NCBI GenBank assembly: GCA_017619585.1
Contig: JAFZSA010000042.1
Coordinates: 100,909-164,908 of the forward strand
Source: Bacteroidaceae bacterium
Lineage (GTDB): Bacteria > Bacteroidota > Bacteroidia > Bacteroidales > Bacteroidaceae
DNA length: 64,000 nt
Direction: 5' to 3'
Below the pieces are notes generated by a model that saw only the letters and a list, made by a program, of their open reading frames with translations, did not search any database and was not told the DNA's origin. The translations under genes and the position numbers were made by a program. Shown here one piece after another: positions 24,883 to 33,340 of the stretch. The stretch's first letter is position 1, and every line of letters starts with the position of its first letter.

Positions 24883-26751
24883 ATGGCTGTCAATTACGAT
24901 TTAGAGAAGCGGAAATACATATTGGGTGGTGTGGCATTCCTCATCATACTGATTTATCTGGTCAGGCTGTTTATGTTGCAGTTGCTGAGCGACGACTTTA
25001 AACGTAATGCCGACAGCAACGCCTTCCTGCAACGCATACAATATCCTGCCCGTGGTATCATCACAGACCGTAACGGAGAAATACTGGTGTACAACCAGCC
25101 TGCCTATGACGTGATGGTGATTATGAACGAGCAGATAGGCGTGGATACAATAGATCTGTGCCAGAGCCTGCACATCACTCGTGAGTGGTACGAGCGACGC
25201 ATGGAGGAGATTAAGGATAGCCGCCGCAATCCTGGATACAGCAAATTTACCCAGCAGCTCTTTATGAGTCAGCTTTCTACCGAGGAGTTCAGCCGTTTTC
25301 AGGAGAAACTGTTTCGTTTCCCCGGATTCTATATCCAGAAACGTAGCATCCGCCAATACCGTCATCCCTATGCCGCCCATATACTGGGTGATGTGGGAGA
25401 GGTGAACCCTGATGATTTGTTGGAAGATGAGTATTACCAGAGTGGTGACTACATCGGCAAGTTGGGCGTGGAGCGCAGCTACGAGAAAGAGTTGCGTGGC
25501 GTTAAGGGAAAGGAGATTCTGCTCAGGGATGCACGTGGTCGTTTGAAAGGCCACTACCAAAATGGCAAGTTCGACGTAGCTCCTGTTCCCGGTCGTAACT
25601 TGAAGCTTAGCATTGACATAAAGCTACAGGCCTTGGGAGAAAGGCTGATGAAAGGCAAGTTGGGCAGCATAGTTGCTATAGAACCTTCTACAGGAGAGGT
25701 GCTTTGCATGGTATCTAGTCCTACCTATGATCCCAAGATGATGGTAGGTCGTCAGCGAGGCAAGAATCATATTCTGCTGAGTCAGGACACGCATAAGCCT
25801 TTGCTCAACAGAGCCATCATGGGACAGTATCCTCCGGGCTCTACCTTCAAGACCAGTCAGGCTCTGACTTTCCTACAGGAGGGTGTCATAACACCCGGAA
25901 CAGCATATCCATGTAGTCATGGATTCCATAACAGAGGTCTTACGGTAGGTTGTCACGGTCATGGTTCGCCCTTACCGTTGATTCCTGCTATTGCCACATC
26001 TTGCAACGGATACTTTTGCTGGGGACTTTACTATATGTTCGGCAACCGCAAGAAATATCCTACTGTCCAGGATGCCATGACCAGATGGAAGGATTATATG
26101 GTATCTATGGGTTTTGGCTACAAACTGGGTATTGACCTGCCTGGCGAGAAACGCGGGATGATTCCCAATGCCCCATATTACGACAAGGCATACCGTGGTG
26201 ACTGGAGCGGGTTGACGGTTATCAGTATCTCTATTGGCCAGGGCGAGGTTAACCTGACTCCCTTGCAGATTGCCAACTTGGGAGCTACCATTGCCAACAG
26301 AGGCTACTACATCATACCCCATGTTGTGAAGGAAGTTCAGGGACAGCCGTTGGATACCTTATATACGCATAAGCATCACACCATGGTGGAACGTAAGAAC
26401 TACGAGTATGTGGTAGAAGGTATGCGTCATGCTGTTTTGGGCGGAACCTGTCGTACAGCCAATACCAGTATGTACGAGGTGTGCGGAAAGACGGGAACGG
26501 CACAGAATCCTCATGGTCAGGACCATAGTGTGTTTATGGGATTTGCTCCACGTAACAATCCCAAGATTGCCATTTGTGTATATGTCGAGAACGGAACATG
26601 GGGTGCCACCTATGGCGTTCCCATCGGTGCGTTGATGATGGAACAGTACATCAACGGCAAACTCTCAGAGAGCAGCCAACAACAGGCCAACGCCTTTGAA
26701 CATAAATATCTCTTTACACCCACAATCTACAATGCGACGGAATCTGAATAA
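24883..26751 (+). CDS. mrdA: Penicillin-binding protein 2
   Basis: 622 aa class B transpeptidase of the elongasome. One N-terminal membrane anchor (YILGGVAFLIILIYLVRLFM), dimerisation domain (ARGIITDRNGEILVYNQPAY, HPYAAHILGDVGEVNPDDL), then the transpeptidase domain: nucleophile Ser in GQYPPGSTFKTSQAL (SxxK), SCN motif in AIATSCNGYF and the KTG motif in YEVCGKTGTAQNP. Overlaps rodA by 20 bp. PBP2-RodA together polymerise and cross-link lateral wall. Confidence 0.94.
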   Translation: MAVNYDLEKRKYILGGVAFLIILIYLVRLFMLQLLSDDFKRNADSNAFLQRIQYPARGIITDRNGEILVYNQPAYDVMVIMNEQIGVDTIDLCQSLHITREWYERRMEEIKDSRRNPGYSKFTQQLFMSQLSTEEFSRFQEKLFRFPGFYIQKRSIRQYRHPYAAHILGDVGEVNPDDLLEDEYYQSGDYIGKLGVERSYEKELRGVKGKEILLRDARGRLKGHYQNGKFDVAPVPGRNLKLSIDIKLQALGERLMKGKLGSIVAIEPSTGEVLCMVSSPTYDPKMMVGRQRGKNHILLSQDTHKPLLNRAIMGQYPPGSTFKTSQALTFLQEGVITPGTAYPCSHGFHNRGLTVGCHGHGSPLPLIPAIATSCNGYFCWGLYYMFGNRKKYPTVQDAMTRWKDYMVSMGFGYKLGIDLPGEKRGMIPNAPYYDKAYRGDWSGLTVISISIGQGEVNLTPLQIANLGATIANRGYYIIPHVVKEVQGQPLDTLYTHKHHTMVERKNYEYVVEGMRHAVLGGTCRTANTSMYEVCGKTGTAQNPHGQDHSVFMGFAPRNNPKIAICVYVENGTWGATYGVPIGALMMEQYINGKLSESSQQQANAFEHKYLFTPTIYNATESE

Positions 26752-28216
26752 AACAAACCAAGGTCCTAACCTGTTGAGTTCTATCGACTGGTTCACCATA
26801 CTCATCTACCTGATGCTGTTGGCTATGGGATGGATGAGTGTCTGCGGTGCCAGCTATGATCTTGACCAGGGGGGAAGCATTGTGGACTTCGCTACCCGAA
26901 GCGGAATGCAGATTATTTGGATTGGCACCTCCTTATTGTTGGGAACCCTGATTCTGATGACCGACGACCGTTTGATAGAATCCCTCTCATACATTATATA
27001 TTTAGGATTCCTGGTCTTGTTGGCGATCACCCCGTTCTTGGCTCATGATATCAAGGGCTCTATGTCCTGGATTAAGATAGGAAGTTTCAGCATACAGCCG
27101 GCAGAGTTTGCCAAATTCGGAACGGCACTCTGTGTGGCCAAGGTTATGAGTACCTACGAGTTTGATGTCAGGCGCTGGAAGGATTTTGTCATAAGCGTAG
27201 CCCTGATTCTTACCCCTATGGTGCTGATTGTGCTGCAGCGTGAGACGGGAAGTGCCCTTGTGTACAGTGCTTTCTTCCTGATGCTCTATCGCGAGGGTAT
27301 GCCTGGCAGCATACTCTTCTCAGCCGTTGCGGCCGTTGTCTATTTTGTGGTTGGCGTACGTTTCTCTGAAGCAGAGCTGATGGAAGGTTCGCATATGGCT
27401 TTGGGACAGACGCTGGTGCTTATACTGGTACAACTCTTTACGGTAGGGATGGTATGGGTCTATACAAAGAACAAGCAGGTAGGATGGCGCATCTTAGGCT
27501 GGGGCTCTCTGGTAATGATTCTGGCATTAGTGTTCACCCGTTTTTTTATAAGGTGTAACGTAATGTGGGTATTACAGGGTGTGTGTGCTGTCACCATAAT
27601 ATACCTTATATACCGTGCCCTCAGGGATAATCTGGCCAGATATTTCTACATTTCCATGTTTGCCCTGGGTAGTTTGTGTTTCTTCTATTCTGCCAACTTT
27701 GTGCTGAACAATGTTATGCAGGCACATCAGCAGACGCGTATCCGTGTCTTGTTGGGCTTGGAGGATGACCCGCGTGGTGCAGGATACAACGTCATACAGG
27801 CTAAGATTGCCATCGGCTCTGGCGGATTGCAAGGAAAGGGATTCCTGAATGGTACACAGACGAAACTGAAGTATGTACCTGAGCAGGATACCGACTTTAT
27901 CTTCTGCACGGTAGGAGAGGAGGAAGGCTTTGTAGGCTGTGCTGTGGTTTTGCTGCTTTTCCTGGCGCTGATATTAAGGCTAATTCATTTGGCGGAAAGG
28001 CAACCCTATACCTTTGGACGTGTATATGGGTATAGTGTGATGAGTGTCTTTCTGTTCCATGTCTTCATCAATGTGGGCATGGTATTGGGTTTGACCCCTG
28101 TGATTGGTATCCCTCTGCCATTCTTCAGCTACGGGGGTTCCTCGCTCTGGGGATTCACCATTCTGCTCTTTGTGTTCCTGAGGATAGATGCAGGACGTAA
28201 CAGGATGAAGCGTTAG
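26732..28216 (+). CDS. rodA: Peptidoglycan glycosyltransferase RodA
   Basis: 494 aa SEDS-family protein from ATG 26732. Ten or so membrane segments, with conserved motifs GSMSWIKIGSFSIQPAEFAK, VLQRETGSALVYSAFFLMLY, GKGFLNGTQTKLKYVPEQDT (periplasmic loop with the family's Asp), DFIFCTVGEEEGFVG and PVIGIPLPFFSYGGSSLWGF. Partner of PBP2 in the preceding gene. The stop overlaps that of the convergent gldH by four bases. Confidence 0.93.
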   Translation: MRRNLNKTNQGPNLLSSIDWFTILIYLMLLAMGWMSVCGASYDLDQGGSIVDFATRSGMQIIWIGTSLLLGTLILMTDDRLIESLSYIIYLGFLVLLAITPFLAHDIKGSMSWIKIGSFSIQPAEFAKFGTALCVAKVMSTYEFDVRRWKDFVISVALILTPMVLIVLQRETGSALVYSAFFLMLYREGMPGSILFSAVAAVVYFVVGVRFSEAELMEGSHMALGQTLVLILVQLFTVGMVWVYTKNKQVGWRILGWGSLVMILALVFTRFFIRCNVMWVLQGVCAVTIIYLIYRALRDNLARYFYISMFALGSLCFFYSANFVLNNVMQAHQQTRIRVLLGLEDDPRGAGYNVIQAKIAIGSGGLQGKGFLNGTQTKLKYVPEQDTDFIFCTVGEEEGFVGCAVVLLLFLALILRLIHLAERQPYTFGRVYGYSVMSVFLFHVFINVGMVLGLTPVIGIPLPFFSYGGSSLWGFTILLFVFLRIDAGRNRMKR

Positions 28217-28668
28217 CGTATGATGTGAATGCCCACATCCGTAATGCCGGGCAGCACTTCTCTGTGCATCAGATGACGAATTCTTATCTCTCCGGTTTGC
28301 CCTTTCTTCAAATCCAAAGGCAAACCCTGTGTCTCGTATTGGAAGTAGTTGATCCCTTTTGCTGTGAACTCCCCGTTATTTCCCGTTAGGTTATATGTAA
28401 TGGTATCCAACCTGTGAGTGGTAGGATGCTGAAGGTCCTGCTCTACCTGTATTACCAACTGTTCATAAGGGTAACTGTTGGTAAGCCTGAGGCCTATCAG
28501 AACACTACAGTTATCATCTTGGGTCAGAGCGGGCAGGGTAAACCGTATGGTGTCTGCTCTGTCCCAGCAGTTATCCTTCACCGGTTGGTAGGAATGCATC
28601 AGTGTGCTTCTGTCGCAACTTGCCAGTAGAAGGACAACCATCAGGAGGAGTAAGACCTGTCTATGCAT
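28213..28668 (-). CDS. gldH: Gliding motility / type IX-associated lipoprotein GldH
   Basis: 151 aa from ATG 28668. Signal peptide with lipobox LLASC (Cys18). GldH features: SYQPVKDNCWDRADTIRFTL, SVLIGLRLTNSYPYEQLVIQ, THRLDTITYNL, QYETQGLPLDLKKGQTGEIR, GITDVGIHI. GldH is known from gliding Bacteroidetes and occurs widely in non-gliding relatives. As sequenced, the frame is open backwards into the PSP1 gene, but its own start and signal peptide show it is a separate gene whose ATG overlaps the ancestral PSP1 stop (ATGCATAG). Confidence 0.85.
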   Translation of the reverse strand: MHRQVLLLLMVVLLLASCDRSTLMHSYQPVKDNCWDRADTIRFTLPALTQDDNCSVLIGLRLTNSYPYEQLVIQVEQDLQHPTTHRLDTITYNLTGNNGEFTAKGINYFQYETQGLPLDLKKGQTGEIRIRHLMHREVLPGITDVGIHIIR

Positions 28669-29808
28669 TCTTGGGTTCTTTCTCCTTGGCAGCGGGTTGT
28701 GTATTGTTCTCACCATCGTTGTGATGATGGGGTTTCTTTTCTTTTTCTTCTTGTCGAATCTGTTCAGGTCGTCTTGAGTTGCCAAGTCAACAGGACGTTC
28801 CGGCTCTTTGCGTCCTCCCAACTCGATGGTCTCGGGCTTCTCGCCCTTCTTGTTCATCTCTGCAATCTCAAGGGCGCGGTCAGCAGTTATGGTAACCAGG
28901 TTGGCAGCCAGACGCTTGTCGGATGAGTAGGTAACCATACCGCTCAGTACATCAGCCTTGAAGAAATAATAGTCGCCGTCCTGACTCTGCAGTATCACAT
29001 CCTTGTGCAGAATCTTCTGTCCTGCCTCTATGTACTGGTCAACCTCGTAGTTCATGCAGCACTTCAGCTTGGCACACTGTCCTGCCAGCTTCTGGGGATT
29101 CAGGCTCAGGTACTGGAAGCGTGCTGAACCTGTTCCTACGCTCACGAAGTTCTTCATCCACGTAGCGCAGCAGAGCTCTCGACCGCAAGGACCGAAGCCA
29201 CCTATGCGTCCTGCCTCCTGACGGGCACCAATCTGCTTCATCTCTATACGTACACGGAACTCCTCGGCCAGCACCTTGATGAGTTGGCGGAAGTCGACAC
29301 GACCATCGGCAATGTAATAGAAGATGGCCTTGTTGCCGTCGCCCTGATATTCCACGTCGCCTATCTTCATCTCCAGGCCTAAGTCCTTGGCTATCTGACG
29401 GCTTTTGATCATCGTCTCGTGCTCGCGTGCCTTGGCAGCCTCGTAGCGCTCCAGATCGTTGGGGCGTGCAATACGGTAGATACGTCTGATCTCCTCGTTG
29501 CTCTTCAGGTTGGCCTTCTTGATTTGCAAAGCTACCAGCTTGCCCGTCAGCGTTACCGTGCCTATATCATGTCCGGCTGTTGCCTCCACAGCAACAAGGT
29601 CGCCGTTCTGCAACGGCAGATTGTTGACGTTGTGGAAGTATCCTTTACGTGTATTCTTGAACTGAACCTCTACCAGGTCCGTTACCTCTTGGTTTTCAGG
29701 TATGTCAGCAAGGTAGTTGAAGGTGTTCAACTGTCCGTAGTGACCTGTGTTACTGCCTTTGGCGCAGAGGCCTCTACCCCTGCATCCGCATTTATAGTTG
29801 TATTCCAT
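28661..29808 (-). CDS. PSP1/YaaT (RicT)-like protein, frameshifted near 3' end
   Basis: About 380 aa. Cys-rich start (MEYNYKCGCRGRGLCAKGSN), PSP1 domain (IYRIARPNDLERYEAAKARE, DFRQLIKVLAEEFRVRIEMK) and Fe-S or Zn-type cysteines in GGFGPCGRELCCATW and GQCAKLKCCMNYE, as in YaaT/RicT. As sequenced, the frame runs on into gldH. One extra A in the A-rich tract at about 28738-28756 would instead give a Lys-rich run, then PHHHNDGENNTQPAAKEKEP and a stop overlapping the gldH start. The start overlaps the holB stop. Role probably in RNA processing or signalling complexes, by analogy with RicT. Confidence 0.85.
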
Positions 29809-30938
29809 TATCTCTTTAACAGTATTATCATCTTCAGGGCGAAGTCAAAGAAGACCATCTGCGCATTCACGTTTTGTTCTATGTCGCGCTGAGCATCGGA
29901 GAGCTCGTCCATAATTCCTATTACATTTGTCTCGTTTATGAAGGGAGCAAATCTCTGGCTGAACTGTTGCTCCTCTTGTGTCTGGTAACTCATTTCTTCC
30001 TGGTGGAAGTTGTAGATGAAGTTCTCGCGAATCAGTCGTTGGAAGTACTCCAGCATTCTCTTCTGTCGTTCGCGTCCCAACTCCTTTACACTCTGCGTCC
30101 ATTGCTGCAGGTTGCGCAGGTCTCTCATGTAGCTGCTTCGCATCAGTTGTTTGAACAGCTCAAAGAACTGCTGCTGTTCATTGCCTGCTTCCAGTCGTTT
30201 CAGGGCTTCTGTATAGTTGCCGCGTGAGATGTGGGCAATGTTACGTGCCAGTTCCTCTGGCACGGCATGCAGTGTCATTAGGGCGTTGGCTATTTCTTCT
30301 TCCGTAAGCGCAGGTACGTTGATTCTCTGCACACGGCTCTGAATGGTTCCCAACACCATCTCAGGGTCCTCGCTTACCAGCAGGAAGTAGGTGTGCAAGG
30401 GAGGTTCCTCTATCAGTTTCAGCAGTTTGTTGGCTACCTCCTGACTCATCTTCTCGGGCAACCACATCAGTACCACCTTTCTTCCTCCCTGACTGGACTT
30501 CAGCGCTAACTTGCGCTGTATGGCATCACTCTCCTGCACATAGAAGGTAATCTGCTGATTCTCAGCTTTGATGTCGTTCAGCCACATTTCCGTATCGAAG
30601 TACGGATTCTCCAGCAACTGGTTACGCCACGCATCCAGGTAGTTGTCGGAGACGGGATGGTCAGAAGACTTTCCTTTGTAAACAGGGAACGAGAAATGCA
30701 GGTCGGGATGTGCCCATTTATCCAGCATACGGCAGCCGGCACATTGTCCGCAGGCATCGTTGTCTGTAGGTTCTGTGCATAGCAGATAACGTGCAAAGGC
30801 AAGGGCGAGGGGCAGCTTGCCTGCTCCCTGAGGGCCGCAGAACATCAGCGCGTGGGGCAATTGGTTCTCCCTGGCCATCTGTATCAGATGTTCCTTTACG
30901 CTCTGCTGTGCTATTACCTGCTGGAATCTGTATGCCAT
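29808..30938 (-). CDS. holB: DNA polymerase III subunit delta-prime
   Basis: 376 aa AAA+ clamp-loader subunit. N-terminal FQQVIAQQSVKEHLIQMARE, Walker A MFCGPQGAGKLPLALAFARY, zinc module CGQCAGC with Cys at 30752-30732 region, the delta-prime style sensor VLMWLPEKMSQEVANKLLKL and IEEPPLHTYFLLVSEDPEMV. The long C-terminal helical part is as in Bacteroidetes homologs. It overlaps the PSP1-like gene, an arrangement also found in other bacteria (holB next to yaaT). Confidence 0.9.
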   Translation of the reverse strand: MAYRFQQVIAQQSVKEHLIQMARENQLPHALMFCGPQGAGKLPLALAFARYLLCTEPTDNDACGQCAGCRMLDKWAHPDLHFSFPVYKGKSSDHPVSDNYLDAWRNQLLENPYFDTEMWLNDIKAENQQITFYVQESDAIQRKLALKSSQGGRKVVLMWLPEKMSQEVANKLLKLIEEPPLHTYFLLVSEDPEMVLGTIQSRVQRINVPALTEEEIANALMTLHAVPEELARNIAHISRGNYTEALKRLEAGNEQQQFFELFKQLMRSSYMRDLRNLQQWTQSVKELGRERQKRMLEYFQRLIRENFIYNFHQEEMSYQTQEEQQFSQRFAPFINETNVIGIMDELSDAQRDIEQNVNAQMVFFDFALKMIILLKR

Positions 30939-30951
30939 ATATCCTTATCTC

Positions 30952-31905
30952 TTAATAAACTTGCTTTGCTATCTGTGCTATGCTGTCCACGGCACTTACA
31001 GTATAGAAATGCAGGCTGGGAGCACCCTTCTGCATCAGTTCCTTGCATTGTTTCACGCACCATTCAATGCCCACCTGCTTGATTTCCTCGTCTGTCTTGC
31101 ATTTCACTGCCTCGGCATAGAGGTCAGAGGGCAAGTCGCAATGGAAGGTCTTGGGAACAATGGAAAGCTGGCTCAACTTTGCCAAAGGCTTGATGCCTGG
31201 TATGATGGGGATGTTGATACCCAGCTCACGGGCTTTCTCTACAAAACGGAAGTACTTCTCGTTGTCATAGAACAGCTGTGTTACGGCATACTGAGCTCCC
31301 ATATCGGCTTTCTGCTTCAGCACCTTCAGATCGGCATCCAGGTTTGCAGCCTCCTCGTGCTTCTCGGGGTAGCAGGCAACGCCGTACTGGAAGGGCACAC
31401 CTGGTACTTTAATGGTGGAGCCGTCCCAGAACTGTCCGCCGTTGAACTTATTGATTTGCTCTATCAACTCTGTAGCATGGGCAGGACCGTCTCCAGTGGG
31501 TTGGAAGCAGGAATCCTCCTTGGCCTTGTCGCCTCTCAGCACCAGCAGGTCGTTTACACCCAGGAACTGAAGGTCCAGCAGCATGTACTCCAGGTCTTCT
31601 CTGTTGTTGCCGCTGCACACAATATGAGGTACTACGTGCAGGCCATATTTCTGCTGGATAGAAGCCGCTATGGCTATGGTACCCGGGCGGCGACGGATAC
31701 GCTGACGTTGCATCAGGCCATTCTCCAACTCGCGGTACACATACTCGCTGCGGTGGGTGGTGATATTAACGTATCGCGGCTCAAACTCGCGAAGGCGCTC
31801 AATGGTGTTGAAGAGGTTCTGGGTTCCAGTACCCTTCAGCGGGGGGAGCACCTCGAACGAGAAAGCCGTTCCTTGTTTGCTATTTATGATGTCTATTACG
31901 TTCAT
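30952..31905 (-). CDS. metF: Methylenetetrahydrofolate reductase
   Basis: 317 aa flavoprotein that reduces 5,10-methylene-THF to 5-methyl-THF for methionine synthesis. Conserved SFEVLPPLKGTG, RYVNITTHRSEYVY, VVPHIVCSGNNREDLEYML, NDLLVLRGDK, FQYGVACYPEKHEEA, GAQYAVTQLFYDNEKYF and IPIIPGIKPLAKLSQL. Normal length. It lies 13 bp before holB and 6 bp after the antiporter gene, so it is within a minus-strand run. Confidence 0.93.
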   Translation of the reverse strand: MNVIDIINSKQGTAFSFEVLPPLKGTGTQNLFNTIERLREFEPRYVNITTHRSEYVYRELENGLMQRQRIRRRPGTIAIAASIQQKYGLHVVPHIVCSGNNREDLEYMLLDLQFLGVNDLLVLRGDKAKEDSCFQPTGDGPAHATELIEQINKFNGGQFWDGSTIKVPGVPFQYGVACYPEKHEEAANLDADLKVLKQKADMGAQYAVTQLFYDNEKYFRFVEKARELGINIPIIPGIKPLAKLSQLSIVPKTFHCDLPSDLYAEAVKCKTDEEIKQVGIEWCVKQCKELMQKGAPSLHFYTVSAVDSIAQIAKQVY

Positions 31906-31911
31906 GTAATG

Positions 31912-33210
31912 TTACAGGAATATCAGTTGAACAATGATGAAGATGGGCAGACAGATGATGAGCGAGAACTTCAGCATATACACAAAGAAGCTGGGCATGC
32001 GGAATCCGTTCTGTTCTGCTATGCTCTTCACCATGAAGTTAGGTCCGTTGCCGATGTATGTCAGAGAGCCGAAGAATACGGCACCCATTGATATGCCGCG
32101 TAGCAGGGGCTCTGAGACACCAGCCACCAGATTGACGGCTCCCGGCTCTGCCAGCGTTGTGGCGGTAGCATGGAACACCATAGCCGTTGGTGCATTATCC
32201 AGGAAGGCCGACAGCGATCCTGTGCAATAGACAAACTGCCAGGGCTCTGTGATGGGCAGCGGATGCTGCTGCAGGTACATCAATGCGGGAATCATGGTTG
32301 CAAAGATGCCGCAGAAGACACAGGCAACCTCCAGGATAGGTGTCCAGGAGAAGTTGTTGTTGGTGCGCACCGTCTTCTTGGTTGTCAGGACAGACAGGAT
32401 GATAATCAGTATGAAGGCCCATTCCCTGAGCAGCTTCAGGTAGAAAGGAGCGTCAGTCTCACCCATGGCGGGTATATAAGTACTGTTGATGAACATGGTG
32501 CTCAGTATCACGCATGCCAGCCATACCAGGTTGATAAGACCTGTTACGGTAATCTTCTCTTGTTCTGCCTCGTCGGCCTTCAGTCTCTCGTGCGACTCGC
32601 GCTTGTAGTAGAAACTGTCCATCACATAGTAAACAGCCAGTAGCAACAAGCCTGTTGTCAGCCATTCAGGAGCCATGCCCATGAACCATCCAAAGGGTGT
32701 TCCCTTCTGGAAGAGCAGGAACAATGGGGGGTCGCCCAGCGGGGTAAGGATACCGCCGCAGTTGGCCACCATGGCTATGAAGAACAGCACCGTGTGGGTG
32801 GTGTACTTACGCTGACTGTTTGTTTGTAGCAACAATCTGATGAGCAACATGGCTGCTCCTGTTGTTCCCATAAAGGATGCCAGCAGGAAGCCCACAGACA
32901 GGATGGAACAGTTCACCAATGGGGTAGCCTTCAGGTCGCCCTTGATGCAGATGCCGCCTGTGGTCACAAACAGGGCCATCAGCAGCAGGATAAAGGGTAC
33001 GTAGTCATATACCATCTGGTGCTCCAGCTCGTGGGTCATTCCGTTCATGCAGAGCCAACCCGCAACGGGAAGGCCCAACAGGAAGGACACCATCAGCTTG
33101 TGCGTATTGTTCTCCCACCAGTGCTCCAGCTTAGTAAGCGGGAATACTGCTATGCAAAGAAGCTGACAGACAAAGGGTATCAGCATCCATGTGGGTATTA
33201 TGTGTTCCAT
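31912..33210 (-). CDS. Na+/H+ antiporter-like membrane transporter (ion transporter superfamily)
   Basis: 432 aa with about 11-12 membrane segments. Typical pieces: VPFILLLMALFVTTGGICIK, GTTGAAMLLIRLLLQ, MVANCGGILTPLGDPPLFLL and GSLSAFLDNAPTAMVFHATA, GAVFFGSLTYIGNGPNFMVK. The LGDPPLFL and DNAPT/GNGPNFMVK pairs are those of NhaD/ArsB/CitM-type carriers, and Bacteroidales homologs are annotated as sodium:proton antiporters. Substrate not provable from sequence. Next to metF without evident functional link. Confidence 0.82.
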   Translation of the reverse strand: MEHIIPTWMLIPFVCQLLCIAVFPLTKLEHWWENNTHKLMVSFLLGLPVAGWLCMNGMTHELEHQMVYDYVPFILLLMALFVTTGGICIKGDLKATPLVNCSILSVGFLLASFMGTTGAAMLLIRLLLQTNSQRKYTTHTVLFFIAMVANCGGILTPLGDPPLFLLFQKGTPFGWFMGMAPEWLTTGLLLLAVYYVMDSFYYKRESHERLKADEAEQEKITVTGLINLVWLACVILSTMFINSTYIPAMGETDAPFYLKLLREWAFILIIILSVLTTKKTVRTNNNFSWTPILEVACVFCGIFATMIPALMYLQQHPLPITEPWQFVYCTGSLSAFLDNAPTAMVFHATATTLAEPGAVNLVAGVSEPLLRGISMGAVFFGSLTYIGNGPNFMVKSIAEQNGFRMPSFFVYMLKFSLIICLPIFIIVQLIFL

Positions 33211-33224
33211 TACTTAACAGTTAT

Positions 33225-33336
33225 AAGCCCCCTCCCTGCTCCCCCTTTGGGGGAGTGATAGATTAGGGGTTAGCGTGACTTTTATCTTTTAGTTCTAATC
33301 TCCTCTGTTCTCCCCCAAAGGGGGAGTTAGAGGGGG
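33225..33336. repeat. C/G-rich palindromic repeats between typA and antiporter gene
   Basis: Two complementary blocks, gctccccctttgggggagtg and ctcccccaaagggggagtta, flank a tagattaggggttagcg unit. May serve as a transcript end for typA. Confidence 0.6.
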
Positions 33337-33340
33337 CTTT

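Noticed and set aside
28213..29808. A true PSP1-GldH fusion protein
   Set aside because: An internal lipoprotein signal and the overlapping stop/start visible after one added base favour two genes.
30961..32091. 376-codon plus-strand frame opposite metF
   Set aside because: Shadow of metF; leucine/glutamine-rich antisense translation.
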